64,000 nucleotides of DNA. Source: Anabaena sphaerica FACHB-251 (GTDB lineage Bacteria; Cyanobacteriota; Cyanobacteriia; Cyanobacteriales; Nostocaceae). The notes under the pieces are model-generated. The model searched no databases. It saw only the letters and a program-made list of their open reading frames with translations, and was not told where the DNA came from. The position numbers and the translations under genes are program-made. The stretch is taken from NCBI RefSeq assembly GCF_014696825.1, contig NZ_JACJQU010000002.1:372001-436000 (forward strand), in the 5' to 3' direction. Shown piece after piece: positions 1-8,564 of this stretch (position 1 is its first letter; each line of letters begins with the position of its first letter).

Positions 1-34
1 TTACGTTACATATTCAAAAACGCTAATTAATCAA

Positions 35-1180
35 GTGGCAGCTAATCATCTATTTGTGTTCTTAGAAATTTTTAGCCTTGAAGGTGGGATTCAATCCTAT
101 GTTAAGGATATTTTTCGCGCCTATCAGGGATTAAACGAAACCGGCAAAGCGGATGTGTTTTTGTTGCGGGATAGTCCTGATTGTGTTAATCCTTTTGCAT
201 CAGAAAATTTAAAATTTCATTATTTTAAAAGCGACTCTCCCCAAATAGGCAGAGTTAAAATGGCTTTAGCTTTACTTCGATATCTGCTGCAAAAACGACC
301 GCAACAGGTTTTCTGTGGTCACATTAAGTTAGCAGGACTCATACAAACCTTTTGTCAGCTTTTGGGCATTCCCTATACTGTACTCACCTATGGTAAAGAA
401 GTCTGGGAACCGCTTAAAAATCAAGAAAGACGAGCTTTAGCTTCAGCTTCTGGAATTTGGACAATTAGCCGCTATAGTCGAGATCAAGCTTGTGCTGCTA
501 ATGGAATCGACCCGAAAAAGGTACAGATGCTACCTTGTGCTATCGATGGGGATAAATTTACTCCGGGAGATAAAGCACCGGAACTGGTTGAGAAATATGG
601 CTTGAATAATGCCAAGGTATTAATGACAGTAGCGCGGTTGTGGTCTGGGGATATTTACAAGGGTGTGGATGTAACAATTAGAGCCTTACCGCAAATTATC
701 CAGGTGTTTCCAGAGGTAAAATATTTGGTGATTGGTCGAGGAGATGACCAACCAAGATTAGCGCAGTTAGCAAAAGATTTAGGTGTGAGCGATCGCGTCA
801 TTTTTGCCGGTTTTGTGCCTACAGAAGCATTAATGTTACACTATCGTTTAGCAGATGCCTATATTATGCCTTCTCAAGAAGGTTTTGGTATCGTTTATCT
901 AGAAGCAATGGCCTGTGGTATACCAGTGTTATCTGGTGATGATGATGGCTCGGCTGATCCCTTGCAAGATGGTAAACTAGGATGGAGAGTACCACACCGC
1001 AACCCCGATGCAGTCGCAGCAGCTTGTATAGAAATTCTCCAGGGTAATGATCAACGTTGTGATGGTAAATGGTTGCGAGAACAAGCGATCGCTATATTTG
1101 GCATAGAAGCATTTCAACAACGCCTACAACAAATGCTCCAATCATCAGGAGTCAGGAGTCAGGAGTCAGAAGAAAGATAA
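35..1180 (+). CDS. GT4-family glycosyltransferase
   Basis: Probable retaining glycosyltransferase of family GT4 (GT-B fold), transferring a sugar from a nucleotide donor to a cell-surface or exopolysaccharide acceptor; the substrate cannot be told. The C-terminal half carries the GT4 EX7E signature (E282 and E290, in SQEGFGIVYLEAMACG), and the N-terminal segment around EGGIQSYVKD is typical of the acceptor domain. The first usable start is a GTG at 35 without a clear ribosome binding site. The frame stays open to the left edge of the window, so the gene may begin outside it. The last dozen codons are made of the 7-base CAGGAGT repeat, so the C-terminus (SSGVRSQESEER) is probably not ancestral. 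Confidence 0.85.
   Translation: MAANHLFVFLEIFSLEGGIQSYVKDIFRAYQGLNETGKADVFLLRDSPDCVNPFASENLKFHYFKSDSPQIGRVKMALALLRYLLQKRPQQVFCGHIKLAGLIQTFCQLLGIPYTVLTYGKEVWEPLKNQERRALASASGIWTISRYSRDQACAANGIDPKKVQMLPCAIDGDKFTPGDKAPELVEKYGLNNAKVLMTVARLWSGDIYKGVDVTIRALPQIIQVFPEVKYLVIGRGDDQPRLAQLAKDLGVSDRVIFAGFVPTEALMLHYRLADAYIMPSQEGFGIVYLEAMACGIPVLSGDDDGSADPLQDGKLGWRVPHRNPDAVAAACIEILQGNDQRCDGKWLREQAIAIFGIEAFQQRLQQMLQSSGVRSQESEER
1146..1170. repeat. CAGGAGT heptamer tandem repeat
   Basis: Three and a half head-to-tail copies of CAGGAGT. The same heptamer, or its complement ACTCCTG, recurs at about 1644-1657, 2221-2238, 15612-15630, 21410-21420, 32050-32075, 33192-33202, 46562-46605, 47965-47995 and 61815-61835. 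Short tandemly repeated heptamers of this kind are known from heterocystous cyanobacteria. This copy lies inside the 3' end of the glycosyltransferase gene. Confidence 0.9.
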
Positions 1181-1258
1181 ACATTACCTATTACCTATTC
1201 CCTATGACCAGAGATAACTGATAACTAAAATAAAACTAGAGTAGAAAAAATTTGCGAA

Positions 1259-1630
1259 ATGAGCCTTAATAACTTCCAACTGAATCTTGATAAACTCCGT
1301 CCTTGGCTGACTCTGTTAGCGGTGGCTTGGTTATTAGCATCATTAGGCTTAGGCTGGTTAGTGAATTCTTTACTAATTATTTTTGGGCTGTTGTTAATAA
1401 TACCAGTTATAGCATTCTTCGGATTTCGCTGGTGGCTACAAGGCAACTTAGTTATTGATAAGTGTCCCGTCTGTGGATTTGAATCAACAGGTTTAAATAA
1501 TAGCCAATTGCAGTGTCAAAATTGCGGAGAAAAGCTAGTAGTAAAAAATAGTCAATTTAGCCGCTTCGCGCCAGAAGGTACAATTGATGTGACAGCAATT
1601 GAAGTCCCAGTCAAATCATTGGAAGAATGA
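1259..1630 (+). CDS. Two-TM membrane protein with C-terminal zinc ribbon
   Basis: A 123-residue protein with two adjacent hydrophobic segments (about residues 18-36 and 37-57) followed by a cytosolic zinc-ribbon-like module with two CxxC pairs, C69/C72 and C86/C89. The C-terminal 30 residues are acidic. It starts with ATG and has no strong Shine-Dalgarno sequence. The cysteine pairs suggest zinc or iron binding, but no enzyme motif is present. I do not recognise a named family. Confidence 0.7.
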   Translation: MSLNNFQLNLDKLRPWLTLLAVAWLLASLGLGWLVNSLLIIFGLLLIIPVIAFFGFRWWLQGNLVIDKCPVCGFESTGLNNSQLQCQNCGEKLVVKNSQFSRFAPEGTIDVTAIEVPVKSLEE

Positions 1631-1741
1631 ACTAACATTACAGCAGGAGTCAGGAGTTAAAGCCCTTTAAGCTTTTCCCTTACCCAAGTTACAACTTCCA
1701 GGCTCAAAGCCTAATTTAGCTATTGAAAACGGAGGTTTGAA

Positions 1742-2107
1742 ATGACAATTACCCTCAATCATACCATAGTACCTGCACGGGACAAGGAAGCAGCAGCAAG
1801 TTTCTTTGCGGAAATTTTTGGACTAAAAGTTGAGTCTCCTATTGGTCACTTTGCTGCTGTTCATGTTAACGATAAGCTAACTTTAGATTTTGCTGATAGA
1901 GAAGATTTTGAATCACATCATTATGCTTTCCATGTCAGTGAACAAGAATTTGATGAAATTTTTGCACGGGTAAAACAAGCAGGTTTAGAATACAGTAGCG
2001 ATCCCATGCACGAAAATAAAGGTGAGATGAACCATAGAAAGGGAGGTCGCGGCTTTTATTTTTATGACATCGATGGTCATAATTTGGAACTGTTAACCCG
2101 TGAATAG
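1742..2107 (+). CDS. VOC (glyoxalase/dioxygenase-fold) family protein
   Basis: A single-domain protein of 121 residues with the vicinal-oxygen-chelate fold pattern: an N-terminal beta strand with the metal-ligand candidate H7 (LNHTIVPARD) and a C-terminal YDIDGHNLELL strand with the glutamate typical of the second ligand. Such proteins include glyoxalases, bleomycin/fosfomycin resistance proteins and ring-cleaving dioxygenases; the substrate here is unknown. A strong GGAGGT at 1731-1736 sits 5 bases before the ATG and fixes the start. Confidence 0.8.
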   Translation: MTITLNHTIVPARDKEAAASFFAEIFGLKVESPIGHFAAVHVNDKLTLDFADREDFESHHYAFHVSEQEFDEIFARVKQAGLEYSSDPMHENKGEMNHRKGGRGFYFYDIDGHNLELLTRE

Positions 2108-2167
2108 TGAATAGGCAATACAGTTACCTGACGTTATTAATATCTGGAAGATACCCCGAACCCACGG

Positions 2168-2220
2168 CACTTGCTCTAAGCAAGTGGCTCCCCTTAAAAA
2201 GGGGGGCTATTTTATTCTTT
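2168..2220. terminator. Double hairpin between convergent genes, probable bidirectional terminator
   Basis: CACTTGCT (2168-2175) pairs with AGCAAGTG (2179-2186) over a three-base loop. Directly after it, GCTCCCCTT (2187-2195) pairs with AAGGGGGGC (2199-2207), followed by a T-rich tail (2208-2220). It lies between the convergent VOC gene and the gene at 2255-3463. Confidence 0.65.
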
Positions 2221-2254
2221 TCTGACTCCTGACTCCTGAATTCCTACATAATTT

Positions 2255-3463
2255 TCATTTTTTCACCAAAATATACGTGGTAGCATATTCAGGTAATTGT
2301 TGGATATGCTGCCTAAATTCTTTTTGATTCTGGAAAATACCTGCTAAGTAATCTAGTTGATGCAAATTTGGTAAAAATGCACCGCCTGTATCTGCCATTA
2401 CTCCCATTCGCAGTCGCTTATTTCCACCTTGATTATACTCCATGACAATAACTCTTCCTAAGCCAATGTTAAGCACATCACCTGCAAAAGTTACACCTGG
2501 TTTAATAGAAATTTTCGCATCTATTTTGTGTCCATAACCTTTGATTTCATCAACTTGTCTAAAATACCAATAACGTTTTTGTGCTGTGGGTTTTACTCCT
2601 CTTACATAAGATATTCCATTGTTTCTATCTACATTAAAATATGCTTTTGAACCATCTGTAAAATTAATCAAGATTGTTCCCTGCATTAATGCTTCTTCTA
2701 AACCTTCACGGGTTAGATATGCCAAAGGTTCGACTTTACCAAATTCTTTACCACCAGGTTCATAAATTCCTGATAAAACATCTTGTTTTGTGTATTGAGT
2801 GTAGAACTTATCGGTAGATAAATTGTCTTTATTGTCTTTTAAGCTATAAATCGGTATGTTATATTTAGATGTTTTGGTACGAGATCCAGTGTGAGTAAAA
2901 ACGGCATATTTGGTAATTCTTAGTTGTTTTTGTCTTGGTTGTTCAGGGTTATAAGCAGACCATTTAATTACTCGGAAATTAGCATTTATAAAATTAGGAT
3001 CTTGTAAACGAGTAGGTCTATTATTGCTAATATCTTCATCTAAGACAGTAATCATAAAATCCAATGTTTTGATAACGTCTTGTACAGTAACTCCTTGACT
3101 TAATAGCAGTCCATTTCTGGCAATATCTAGATCTTTCTGCTCGTAATCTTGAAAATATTTTCTCGTATTAGTGAGAACAGTTAACAAATCGGCTTGATTA
3201 AAATTAACTTGAGCATTTGGCAATTTTACAGATTTTAAGACGTGTTTGCCATTAACACTGTATTTATATTTTTGCCATTCATCAATGACAGAATAGAATA
3301 TAGATGTAGCTTGGTTATTAGGTTGAGTTTGTGTAATTTGTTGTTGCGTGATTAGTTGCGGAGTTTCTGATTTTGCATATAGATGTTGATGAGCTAAAAT
3401 AACCAGAAAGAAAGTAATAATACCTGCTAAAATTTGGAATCTGCGATTGAATAAGATACTCAT
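2255..3463 (-). CDS. Secreted 3D-domain (MltA C-terminal-like) protein
   Basis: 402 residues with an N-terminal membrane/signal segment (about residues 10-30, ending LYAKS). The last 60 residues contain MADTGGAF followed by DYLAG, which fits the three-aspartate '3D' domain found at the C-terminus of MltA lytic transglycosylases and in cell-wall Rpf/YocH-like proteins. The middle (about 45-300) matches no family I recognise and lacks obvious MltA N-terminal motifs. It is probably an envelope protein acting on or binding peptidoglycan. Start is the ATG at 3463. Confidence 0.6.
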   Translation of the reverse strand: MSILFNRRFQILAGIITFFLVILAHQHLYAKSETPQLITQQQITQTQPNNQATSIFYSVIDEWQKYKYSVNGKHVLKSVKLPNAQVNFNQADLLTVLTNTRKYFQDYEQKDLDIARNGLLLSQGVTVQDVIKTLDFMITVLDEDISNNRPTRLQDPNFINANFRVIKWSAYNPEQPRQKQLRITKYAVFTHTGSRTKTSKYNIPIYSLKDNKDNLSTDKFYTQYTKQDVLSGIYEPGGKEFGKVEPLAYLTREGLEEALMQGTILINFTDGSKAYFNVDRNNGISYVRGVKPTAQKRYWYFRQVDEIKGYGHKIDAKISIKPGVTFAGDVLNIGLGRVIVMEYNQGGNKRLRMGVMADTGGAFLPNLHQLDYLAGIFQNQKEFRQHIQQLPEYATTYILVKK

Positions 3464-3983
3464 AAGCCTAAGTCGGGAACTAAACTTCTAAATTGATTTT
3501 TATCCTAGAGTAATGCTTAATATTGCATCACACATCTGTATTAGTAATCACTTTTATCTCTAACAACAAAAGCAATGATTAACCCCAATTAGTAGCAGAT
3601 AAACTGAGATTCTGCACTAAATCTTTCTATGGATTCATGAAAAATTCTTCAGATCTTGACAAAATTACTAATATAATTTTTTATGTGCCTGTCAATGAGT
3701 AAATATTACAAAAATAGCAACAAATTTTACTGTAACTAATCGCACTTTCCCGTTAAATCATCAGTAATATTAAAACCATATCACAAAACTATGACCAGTA
3801 TCCCTGTCAGCCTGGGTTTACCACATATAACCCGCTTAATAACTGCATTACCAAGAAGAACCCCGCGCCCAAGCAATTATTGGAAATGACTCGTCCATCT
3901 AATACGCATTCTCTTAATACGCATTCTCCCTACGAAACCCGAATTATCAGAGAAGTCGGGGAGCGGATATTACGAATTATAAA
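3464..3983. other. Intergenic region without a supported gene
   Basis: AT-rich, with only one very short open frame near 3791-3890 that I do not believe. It holds a 14-base direct repeat TAATACGCATTCTC at 3900-3913 and 3915-3928, and half of the common AGAAGTCGGGG hairpin sequence near 3950. Confidence 0.6.
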
Positions 3984-5234
3984 TTATTCATCCATTTCTT
4001 TTAATGTTGCTAATGCTGAAGGAGACAAGCGACTAAGATAACGGAATATCCAATATTTAAATATAGTGTTTAAAATTACTGGAAATGTGGCAATAAAAAG
4101 AAATATGGTGTTTCTACTTGCTGGTAAACCTAAATGGGATGCTAAACCTTCTAGAAGAATTTCCCAGCCATGTGGGGAGTGGAACCCGACAAATATATCT
4201 GTAACTAAGATAATTAAAAAAGCTTTAGCACTGTCGCTTAAACCATAGACTATTTTATCTAGAAGAGACTGAAGAAAAACAATATCTTTTTTGCTAAAAA
4301 CAATAACCATAGCAAAGGAAATTAGTGATATCACATCAGCAAATAAATTACTAATAGCAGTGATACTTTTATAGCGAAATGATTCTGCTATCTCAATGGC
4401 TTTGTTTTTTACTTTGGCTTCTATTTTTTCTGGTGAAAGTTCTGGTGCTTGACGCACTAGGTTTTGAAATTCCATTTTTTTCTCAAAGTTTTTTAATTCA
4501 TGCAGTGCTTTTTCCTCCATTTCTACATTTAAAAAAATTCGCGTTGTATTTTCACTAATTAAGGGTTTTAATAGAGGGATTACTAATAATTTTTTAGAGA
4601 AATGTTGAGTTAATATTGGTACAATAATCAGCAGTAATAAAAATTTAACGGCTCTCCTTGTCCTATTTCTAGAAGTTCGATAATTTCTGACAAACTCTTC
4701 TTCTGCTTTTGGTCTAAGCTCTTGGGCAATTGTTTTAAATGTTCTGCCAATTGTTCTGGGAAAAGCACTATTTTTTTGAGTGGTATATGTATCTCTAGTA
4801 ATATCTGTAATGGTTGAATCTGACTGGTTTTCAACTGGTTGACGAGTAATGCTTAAGGGTGCTATCTTTGGTTTATCTTTTGTGTTATACTTAGATATAA
4901 CTTCATCAATAAACTTGAGTTTTTCTAATAAGTTTGGATCTGAAGGATTGGCAAAAGTTAAACCCAATTGAAATTCGGCTAGTCTCACTTTGATAATAGC
5001 TAAATTCCTATTGAGATTTCCTTGCCAAAAAGCCATCACATTTTCACTATAATCACCTGATTCCGGAGAAATTTTCTTCCCGCCAAATTTATCAACTTCG
5101 ATACTTTGAATGGCTTGAGCAGCTTGATAAGCTTCTAGAATTGCTCTTTCTGGAGTATCTAAAAACCAGCGATTAAATGAGCGCCAGTATGCCATCATTT
5201 TTTGGCGGATTAATCTGGCATTTCGATTCATCAT
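3984..5234 (-). CDS. pxcA: Proton extrusion protein PxcA (CemA family)
   Basis: Inner-membrane protein of the PxcA/CemA family, needed in cyanobacteria for light-dependent proton extrusion and linked to inorganic carbon use. The N-terminal block FNRWFLDTPERAILEAYQAAQ is characteristic. The C-terminal half has about four membrane segments (LLLLIIVPILTQH, the ISLISFAMVIVFS region, FLIILVTDIFVGFHSPHGWE and the TIFLFIATFPVILNTIFKY region), with the family's FHSPHGWE motif. The frame opens at 5270, but GGGAG nine bases before the ATG at 5234 favours that start (416 residues). Confidence 0.88.
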   Translation of the reverse strand: MMNRNARLIRQKMMAYWRSFNRWFLDTPERAILEAYQAAQAIQSIEVDKFGGKKISPESGDYSENVMAFWQGNLNRNLAIIKVRLAEFQLGLTFANPSDPNLLEKLKFIDEVISKYNTKDKPKIAPLSITRQPVENQSDSTITDITRDTYTTQKNSAFPRTIGRTFKTIAQELRPKAEEEFVRNYRTSRNRTRRAVKFLLLLIIVPILTQHFSKKLLVIPLLKPLISENTTRIFLNVEMEEKALHELKNFEKKMEFQNLVRQAPELSPEKIEAKVKNKAIEIAESFRYKSITAISNLFADVISLISFAMVIVFSKKDIVFLQSLLDKIVYGLSDSAKAFLIILVTDIFVGFHSPHGWEILLEGLASHLGLPASRNTIFLFIATFPVILNTIFKYWIFRYLSRLSPSALATLKEMDE

Positions 5235-5284
5235 TTTCCCCATCTCCCTATCACAGTTATAACTAACCACTTAGTTTAACCTAT

Positions 5285-6376
5285 TTATTCCCAACCTTGC
5301 ATCTCAACTAATTCCATACACAAACCATTGATATGTTCTAAATCTGGTTTGTGAGGTAAAGTTGATTGTTCAGAACAAATATCCATTTTAGCAACTAAAT
5401 CTTCAGCCATTTTCATCAACTGCTCATAAGTATATTCTCCTCGGAGAATAGCTTTTAAATCATCAACATCACCTGCAATTACTCTATCTACAATCACTTC
5501 TCCTCTCTGCAATATTTCTAACCCGCTACGCAGTAATCTAATACAGTGCATTCCATGTTTCAAGTCATAACCTGACTTTCTTTCCATTTCAGCCCTAGCC
5601 GGATTTCGATTTTGCTGCCAAGATATATAAGCTTTCCATTCTCTTAACGCAATTTGGTAACTTTGACTTTTTTGCAGTAAGCGAATAAAATCTTTACGGC
5701 TATTAGTTAAATTTTGGCTATATTCCAACGCCTCATCCGCTAAGGCATATTGTTTCAATATACCTTTAAAATCAATATCTGCTGTCAGCAATTTGTACAA
5801 TTGCTCAGATTCTTCTAAGAATTCAATTTTACCCCTAATTAATAAATAAAGATATTCCAAAAAAGCGTTGATTTCATCTTTACTTAATGGCGGCTCATCT
5901 TCTATACCAAAATCTGAAGGTATTGGTTTTTTAGCAGGTGGATTTAACAACCACTTGCGATGAGTTTCCATTTTTTTGATTTGCGCGAAAGCATAACCAG
6001 AATAAGTATGCTTAACTTTTTTACTTAAAAATAGCTTTCTATGGTTAATTAAATGCTGTCCAATATCTGTTAAAATAGGATATGTGGGCAACCAGAGTAA
6101 TTCTAAAACATTGGGATTTGCACCTGCTAATAAATGCAGCACTTTCCTTAATTCATAAATAACTGTATCTGGATTACCATCTATAAATGGGAAAATGCCC
6201 GGTTCATCCCAACCGCTATCTTTTTGTTCTATGCTATCAAATCCTAAATAGTAACGTTTAGGCGCGATAAATACGCCCCTATAATCGTAATCAGAATCTG
6301 GGCGATTTAAACTATAACCGTGACTACCTGCCAAACCAATAAAAATCGTTCTTTGTTCAACTTCGATTCTTTTCAT
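5285..6376 (-). CDS. Predicted nucleotidyltransferase (DNA polymerase beta-like, YcgL/RlaP type)
   Basis: The first 35 residues carry the polymerase-beta-type nucleotidyltransferase signature GLAGSHGYSLNRPDSDYDYRG: GS-x-G followed by the D-x-D metal-binding pair. Together with the length of 363 residues and the C-terminal helical part, this fits the YcgL/RlaP-like family proposed to act in RNA end repair. No partner RNA ligase is adjacent. It lies 50 bases upstream of pxcA on the same strand, so the two may be cotranscribed. AAGG about seven bases before the ATG supports the start. Confidence 0.7.
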   Translation of the reverse strand: MKRIEVEQRTIFIGLAGSHGYSLNRPDSDYDYRGVFIAPKRYYLGFDSIEQKDSGWDEPGIFPFIDGNPDTVIYELRKVLHLLAGANPNVLELLWLPTYPILTDIGQHLINHRKLFLSKKVKHTYSGYAFAQIKKMETHRKWLLNPPAKKPIPSDFGIEDEPPLSKDEINAFLEYLYLLIRGKIEFLEESEQLYKLLTADIDFKGILKQYALADEALEYSQNLTNSRKDFIRLLQKSQSYQIALREWKAYISWQQNRNPARAEMERKSGYDLKHGMHCIRLLRSGLEILQRGEVIVDRVIAGDVDDLKAILRGEYTYEQLMKMAEDLVAKMDICSEQSTLPHKPDLEHINGLCMELVEMQGWE

Positions 6377-6468
6377 GAAACCTTATAGCAATAATTTTAA
6401 ATTTGTCAAAGTCTGCTTGTAAAAATCCGCCAGGGAAAAGTCTTTACGAGGAACTTGGATTTATGGGC

Positions 6469-6591
6469 AGGACTTACGCAACTGGCATATTAGTAGGGTG
6501 AGTCAGATGTCAAAAATCTGTTTATTGACAGGATTTATGCAGTATGACGCACTCTACAAGAGATGTTTGATGTGACACTTGCGTAAGTCCT
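6469..6591. mobile_element. MITE-like element with AGGACTTACGCAA ends
   Basis: A 123-bp non-coding segment bounded by a perfect 13-bp terminal inverted repeat, AGGACTTACGCAA (6469-6481) and its complement (6579-6591). It is too short to encode a transposase. No clear target duplication is visible. It is presumably mobilised in trans. Confidence 0.7.
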
Positions 6592-6815
6592 AATTGGGAT
6601 TGATTAAATTAAACTGTATTATATCCAGAGAATAAAAAAAATCCGAGCAACTCTAGCCGCTGCCCAGATGGTTGAATTTTTTTCTGTCTGTGTCTGATCT
6701 AGCTACACACCCACACATCATCATTCCGGTAATCAAGTCAAATTTTCCCGACAAATTTCTCATCAAGCAAAACCTTGACTTAATGATATTGAGTAAGATA
6801 AGATGTTAGATTGTC

Positions 6816-6910
6816 TGTCTAATTCCTGCTCGGATCAGGTAGACATACTGCAAAAGCTGGCAAAAGACATAAATTAGGTCTCTACAGGAGATTAAAGCCA
6901 GCTACCTGTA
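6816..6910 (+). promoter_or_regulatory. Structured leader of rplU
   Basis: Two hairpins precede rplU. In the first, TGTCT (6816-6820) and AGACA (6841-6845) enclose CCTG (6825-6828) paired with CAGG (6836-6839). In the second, TACAGG (6883-6888) pairs with CCTGTA (6905-6910), 22 bases before the start codon. Ribosomal protein L21 genes in other bacteria have autoregulatory leaders. A similar role here is an inference from position and structure only. Confidence 0.45.
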
Positions 6911-6932
6911 CGGCAACTTCAAGGACAATTTC

Positions 6933-7340
6933 ATGACTTACGCAATTATTGAAACTGGTGGTAAACAAATAAAAGTCGAAGCAGGTCGATTTTACGACAT
7001 TGAACTGCTGAGTACCGAACCAGATGAAAAGGTTACAATAGACGCAGTATTACTGGTGCAGCACGAGGGCGGAGTCTCGATTGGACAGCCACGTGTAGCA
7101 GGTGCGACTGTAGAGGGGACGGTGATGCGACACTTTAGAGGTCGTAAAGTCCTGGTTTACAAAATGAAGCCCAAGAAGAAAACCCGCAAAAAACGGGGAC
7201 ATCGCCAGGAAACTACCAGACTTTTGATTAACTCCATCAACCTCAATGGTGAGGTATTGGCGTATCAAGAAGCACCAATTACTCCAGAAGTTCCCAATCA
7301 GGTGGATAACGCACCCGCTGAAGAAGTTGCTGCTGAATAA
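6933..7340 (+). CDS. rplU: 50S ribosomal protein L21
   Basis: Component of the large ribosomal subunit that binds 23S rRNA next to L20. The sequence begins [16 protein letters not shown] and has the L21 signature region [16 protein letters not shown] near residues 75-92. At 135 residues it is longer than the usual 100-105 because of an acidic/proline C-terminal tail (about 110-135), as seen in other cyanobacterial L21 proteins. The start is fixed by the conserved N-terminus. It is followed by rpmA after 31 bases, the common L21-L27 operon. Confidence 0.97.
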   Translation: MTYAIIETGGKQIKVEAGRFYDIELLSTEPDEKVTIDAVLLVQHEGGVSIGQPRVAGATVEGTVMRHFRGRKVLVYKMKPKKKTRKKRGHRQETTRLLINSINLNGEVLAYQEAPITPEVPNQVDNAPAEEVAAE

Positions 7341-7371
7341 TAAATAGAAGTCGATAAATTAAGAGGAAATC

Positions 7372-7650
7372 ATGGCTCATAAGAAAGGAACAGGTAGTAC
7401 TCGTAACGGTCGTGACTCTAATGCTCAACGACTAGGTGTAAAGCGTTTTGGTGGACAAGTTGTGCGTGCAGGAAACATTCTTGTGCGTCAGCGCGGCACT
7501 AAGTTCCACCCCGGCAATAATGTCGGTATTGGTAGTGATGACACCTTGTTTGCCTTGGTTGACGGTGTTGTTACCTTTGAAAGAAATGGCAAAACTCGGA
7601 AAAAAGTCAGCGTTTATCCACCTGTTGCTGCTGAAGCAGTAGCAAGTTAA
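7372..7650 (+). CDS. rpmA: 50S ribosomal protein L27
   Basis: Large-subunit protein whose N-terminus reaches the peptidyl-transferase centre. It starts directly with [16 protein letters not shown], so there is no cleavable N-terminal extension of the Firmicutes type, and continues with the family core [23 protein letters not shown]. 92 residues, normal length. The ribosome binding site AGAGGA lies at 7362-7367. Second gene of the rplU-rpmA operon. Confidence 0.97.
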   Translation: MAHKKGTGSTRNGRDSNAQRLGVKRFGGQVVRAGNILVRQRGTKFHPGNNVGIGSDDTLFALVDGVVTFERNGKTRKKVSVYPPVAAEAVAS

Positions 7651-7655
7651 GTATT

Positions 7656-7728
7656 AGTGAGTGGTCATTAGTCATTAGTCAGTGGTTAAGAGAAAACAAC
7701 TGATAACTGACAACTGACCACTGACAAC
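7656..7728. repeat. Heptamer-like repeats around CATTAGT and AACTGAC
   Basis: Degenerate 7-base periodic sequence between rpmA and the next gene: several GTCATTA units at the left and ACTGACA/AACTGAC units at the right. The two arms are roughly complementary (CAGTGG and CCACTG), so the transcript can fold. Non-coding. Confidence 0.6.
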
Positions 7729-7732
7729 CTAT

Positions 7733-8158
7733 TTAAATAAATCTATGGAATAAAGCACCTGCGGCTAAACCTGATAGTGCAAAGATAGATGTCAACCAAA
7801 AACCTAGAGCTTCTTTAAAGCCCGATGCCTGAAAGTCGATCTTAGCTAAGATAGTCGCTGAGAGGATGAGTAAAATATCCAGAAATGCCCGGAACCAGGC
7901 GAGCATCACAAAAAAGAGGAAGGCTGCTAAAATGGTGACACCAAAACTCCTGATATTGGATTTAAACAAGATGCTGTAATACTCTGCTATTTTTGACCAA
8001 GGAGTAGTCAAACTGGCTAGTAACAGCAATATAGCAACTACAACTATTAACCACACAAACCAGGGGGGTTTGGTTTCGGATATCACCCAGCCCAACGTAC
8101 TATAACTTAGTAGCACTAGTGCTAGGGAAAACCAAGGAATTCTTTTCAAGATTGACAT
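7733..8158 (-). CDS. Small four-TM membrane protein of unknown function
   Basis: 141 residues with four predicted membrane helices at about 8-26, 34-50, 74-98 and 115-138. There are no catalytic motifs and few charged residues in the membrane segments. It is convergent with rpmA and has no operon partner. I do not recognise the family; the clean open frame and regular topology support a real gene. Confidence 0.6.
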   Translation of the reverse strand: MSILKRIPWFSLALVLLSYSTLGWVISETKPPWFVWLIVVVAILLLLASLTTPWSKIAEYYSILFKSNIRSFGVTILAAFLFFVMLAWFRAFLDILLILSATILAKIDFQASGFKEALGFWLTSIFALSGLAAGALFHRFI

Positions 8159-8564
8159 AGATTGGTGTTCCCAGTGACGGGTGCAGTTATTATTTCACAA
8201 TTTTCGCAGATTGATACAGTTAAATAAGGGTGTAGGTTAAGCAATTCTACAGCCCACACCCCTCAACTGATAAGTATCTCAAGTGTCAAACAACGTAATA
8301 ACCAGATCCCCGACTTCTTTGAGCAGTCGGGTATATGTATCCTCAGCGTTTTATGTTTAACTATGTTGATCTACTTATCGGCGAAGAATGAATATGGGTG
8401 AGTAAGTTCTGGGTATTTATACTTTTTTCAATTAAGACGTGAATCAACTGTCAATCTTCCCGGATTATTTTGTAAAAATTAGTTAAATTATGATCTTAAA
8501 CATTTGTAAACTATTAGCAGTTGAGTAGCCGCGTGTCACATTTTAGGAAGGTTAAGGAGTGATC
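8159..8564. other. Intergenic region with a CCCGACT hairpin
   Basis: No gene seen. CCCGACT (8309-8315) pairs with AGTCGGG (8325-8331); this is one of several copies of the ATCCCCGACTTCT-type hairpin in the window. The ribosome binding site of the next gene (AAGGAG, 8554-8559) is at the right end. Confidence 0.5.
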
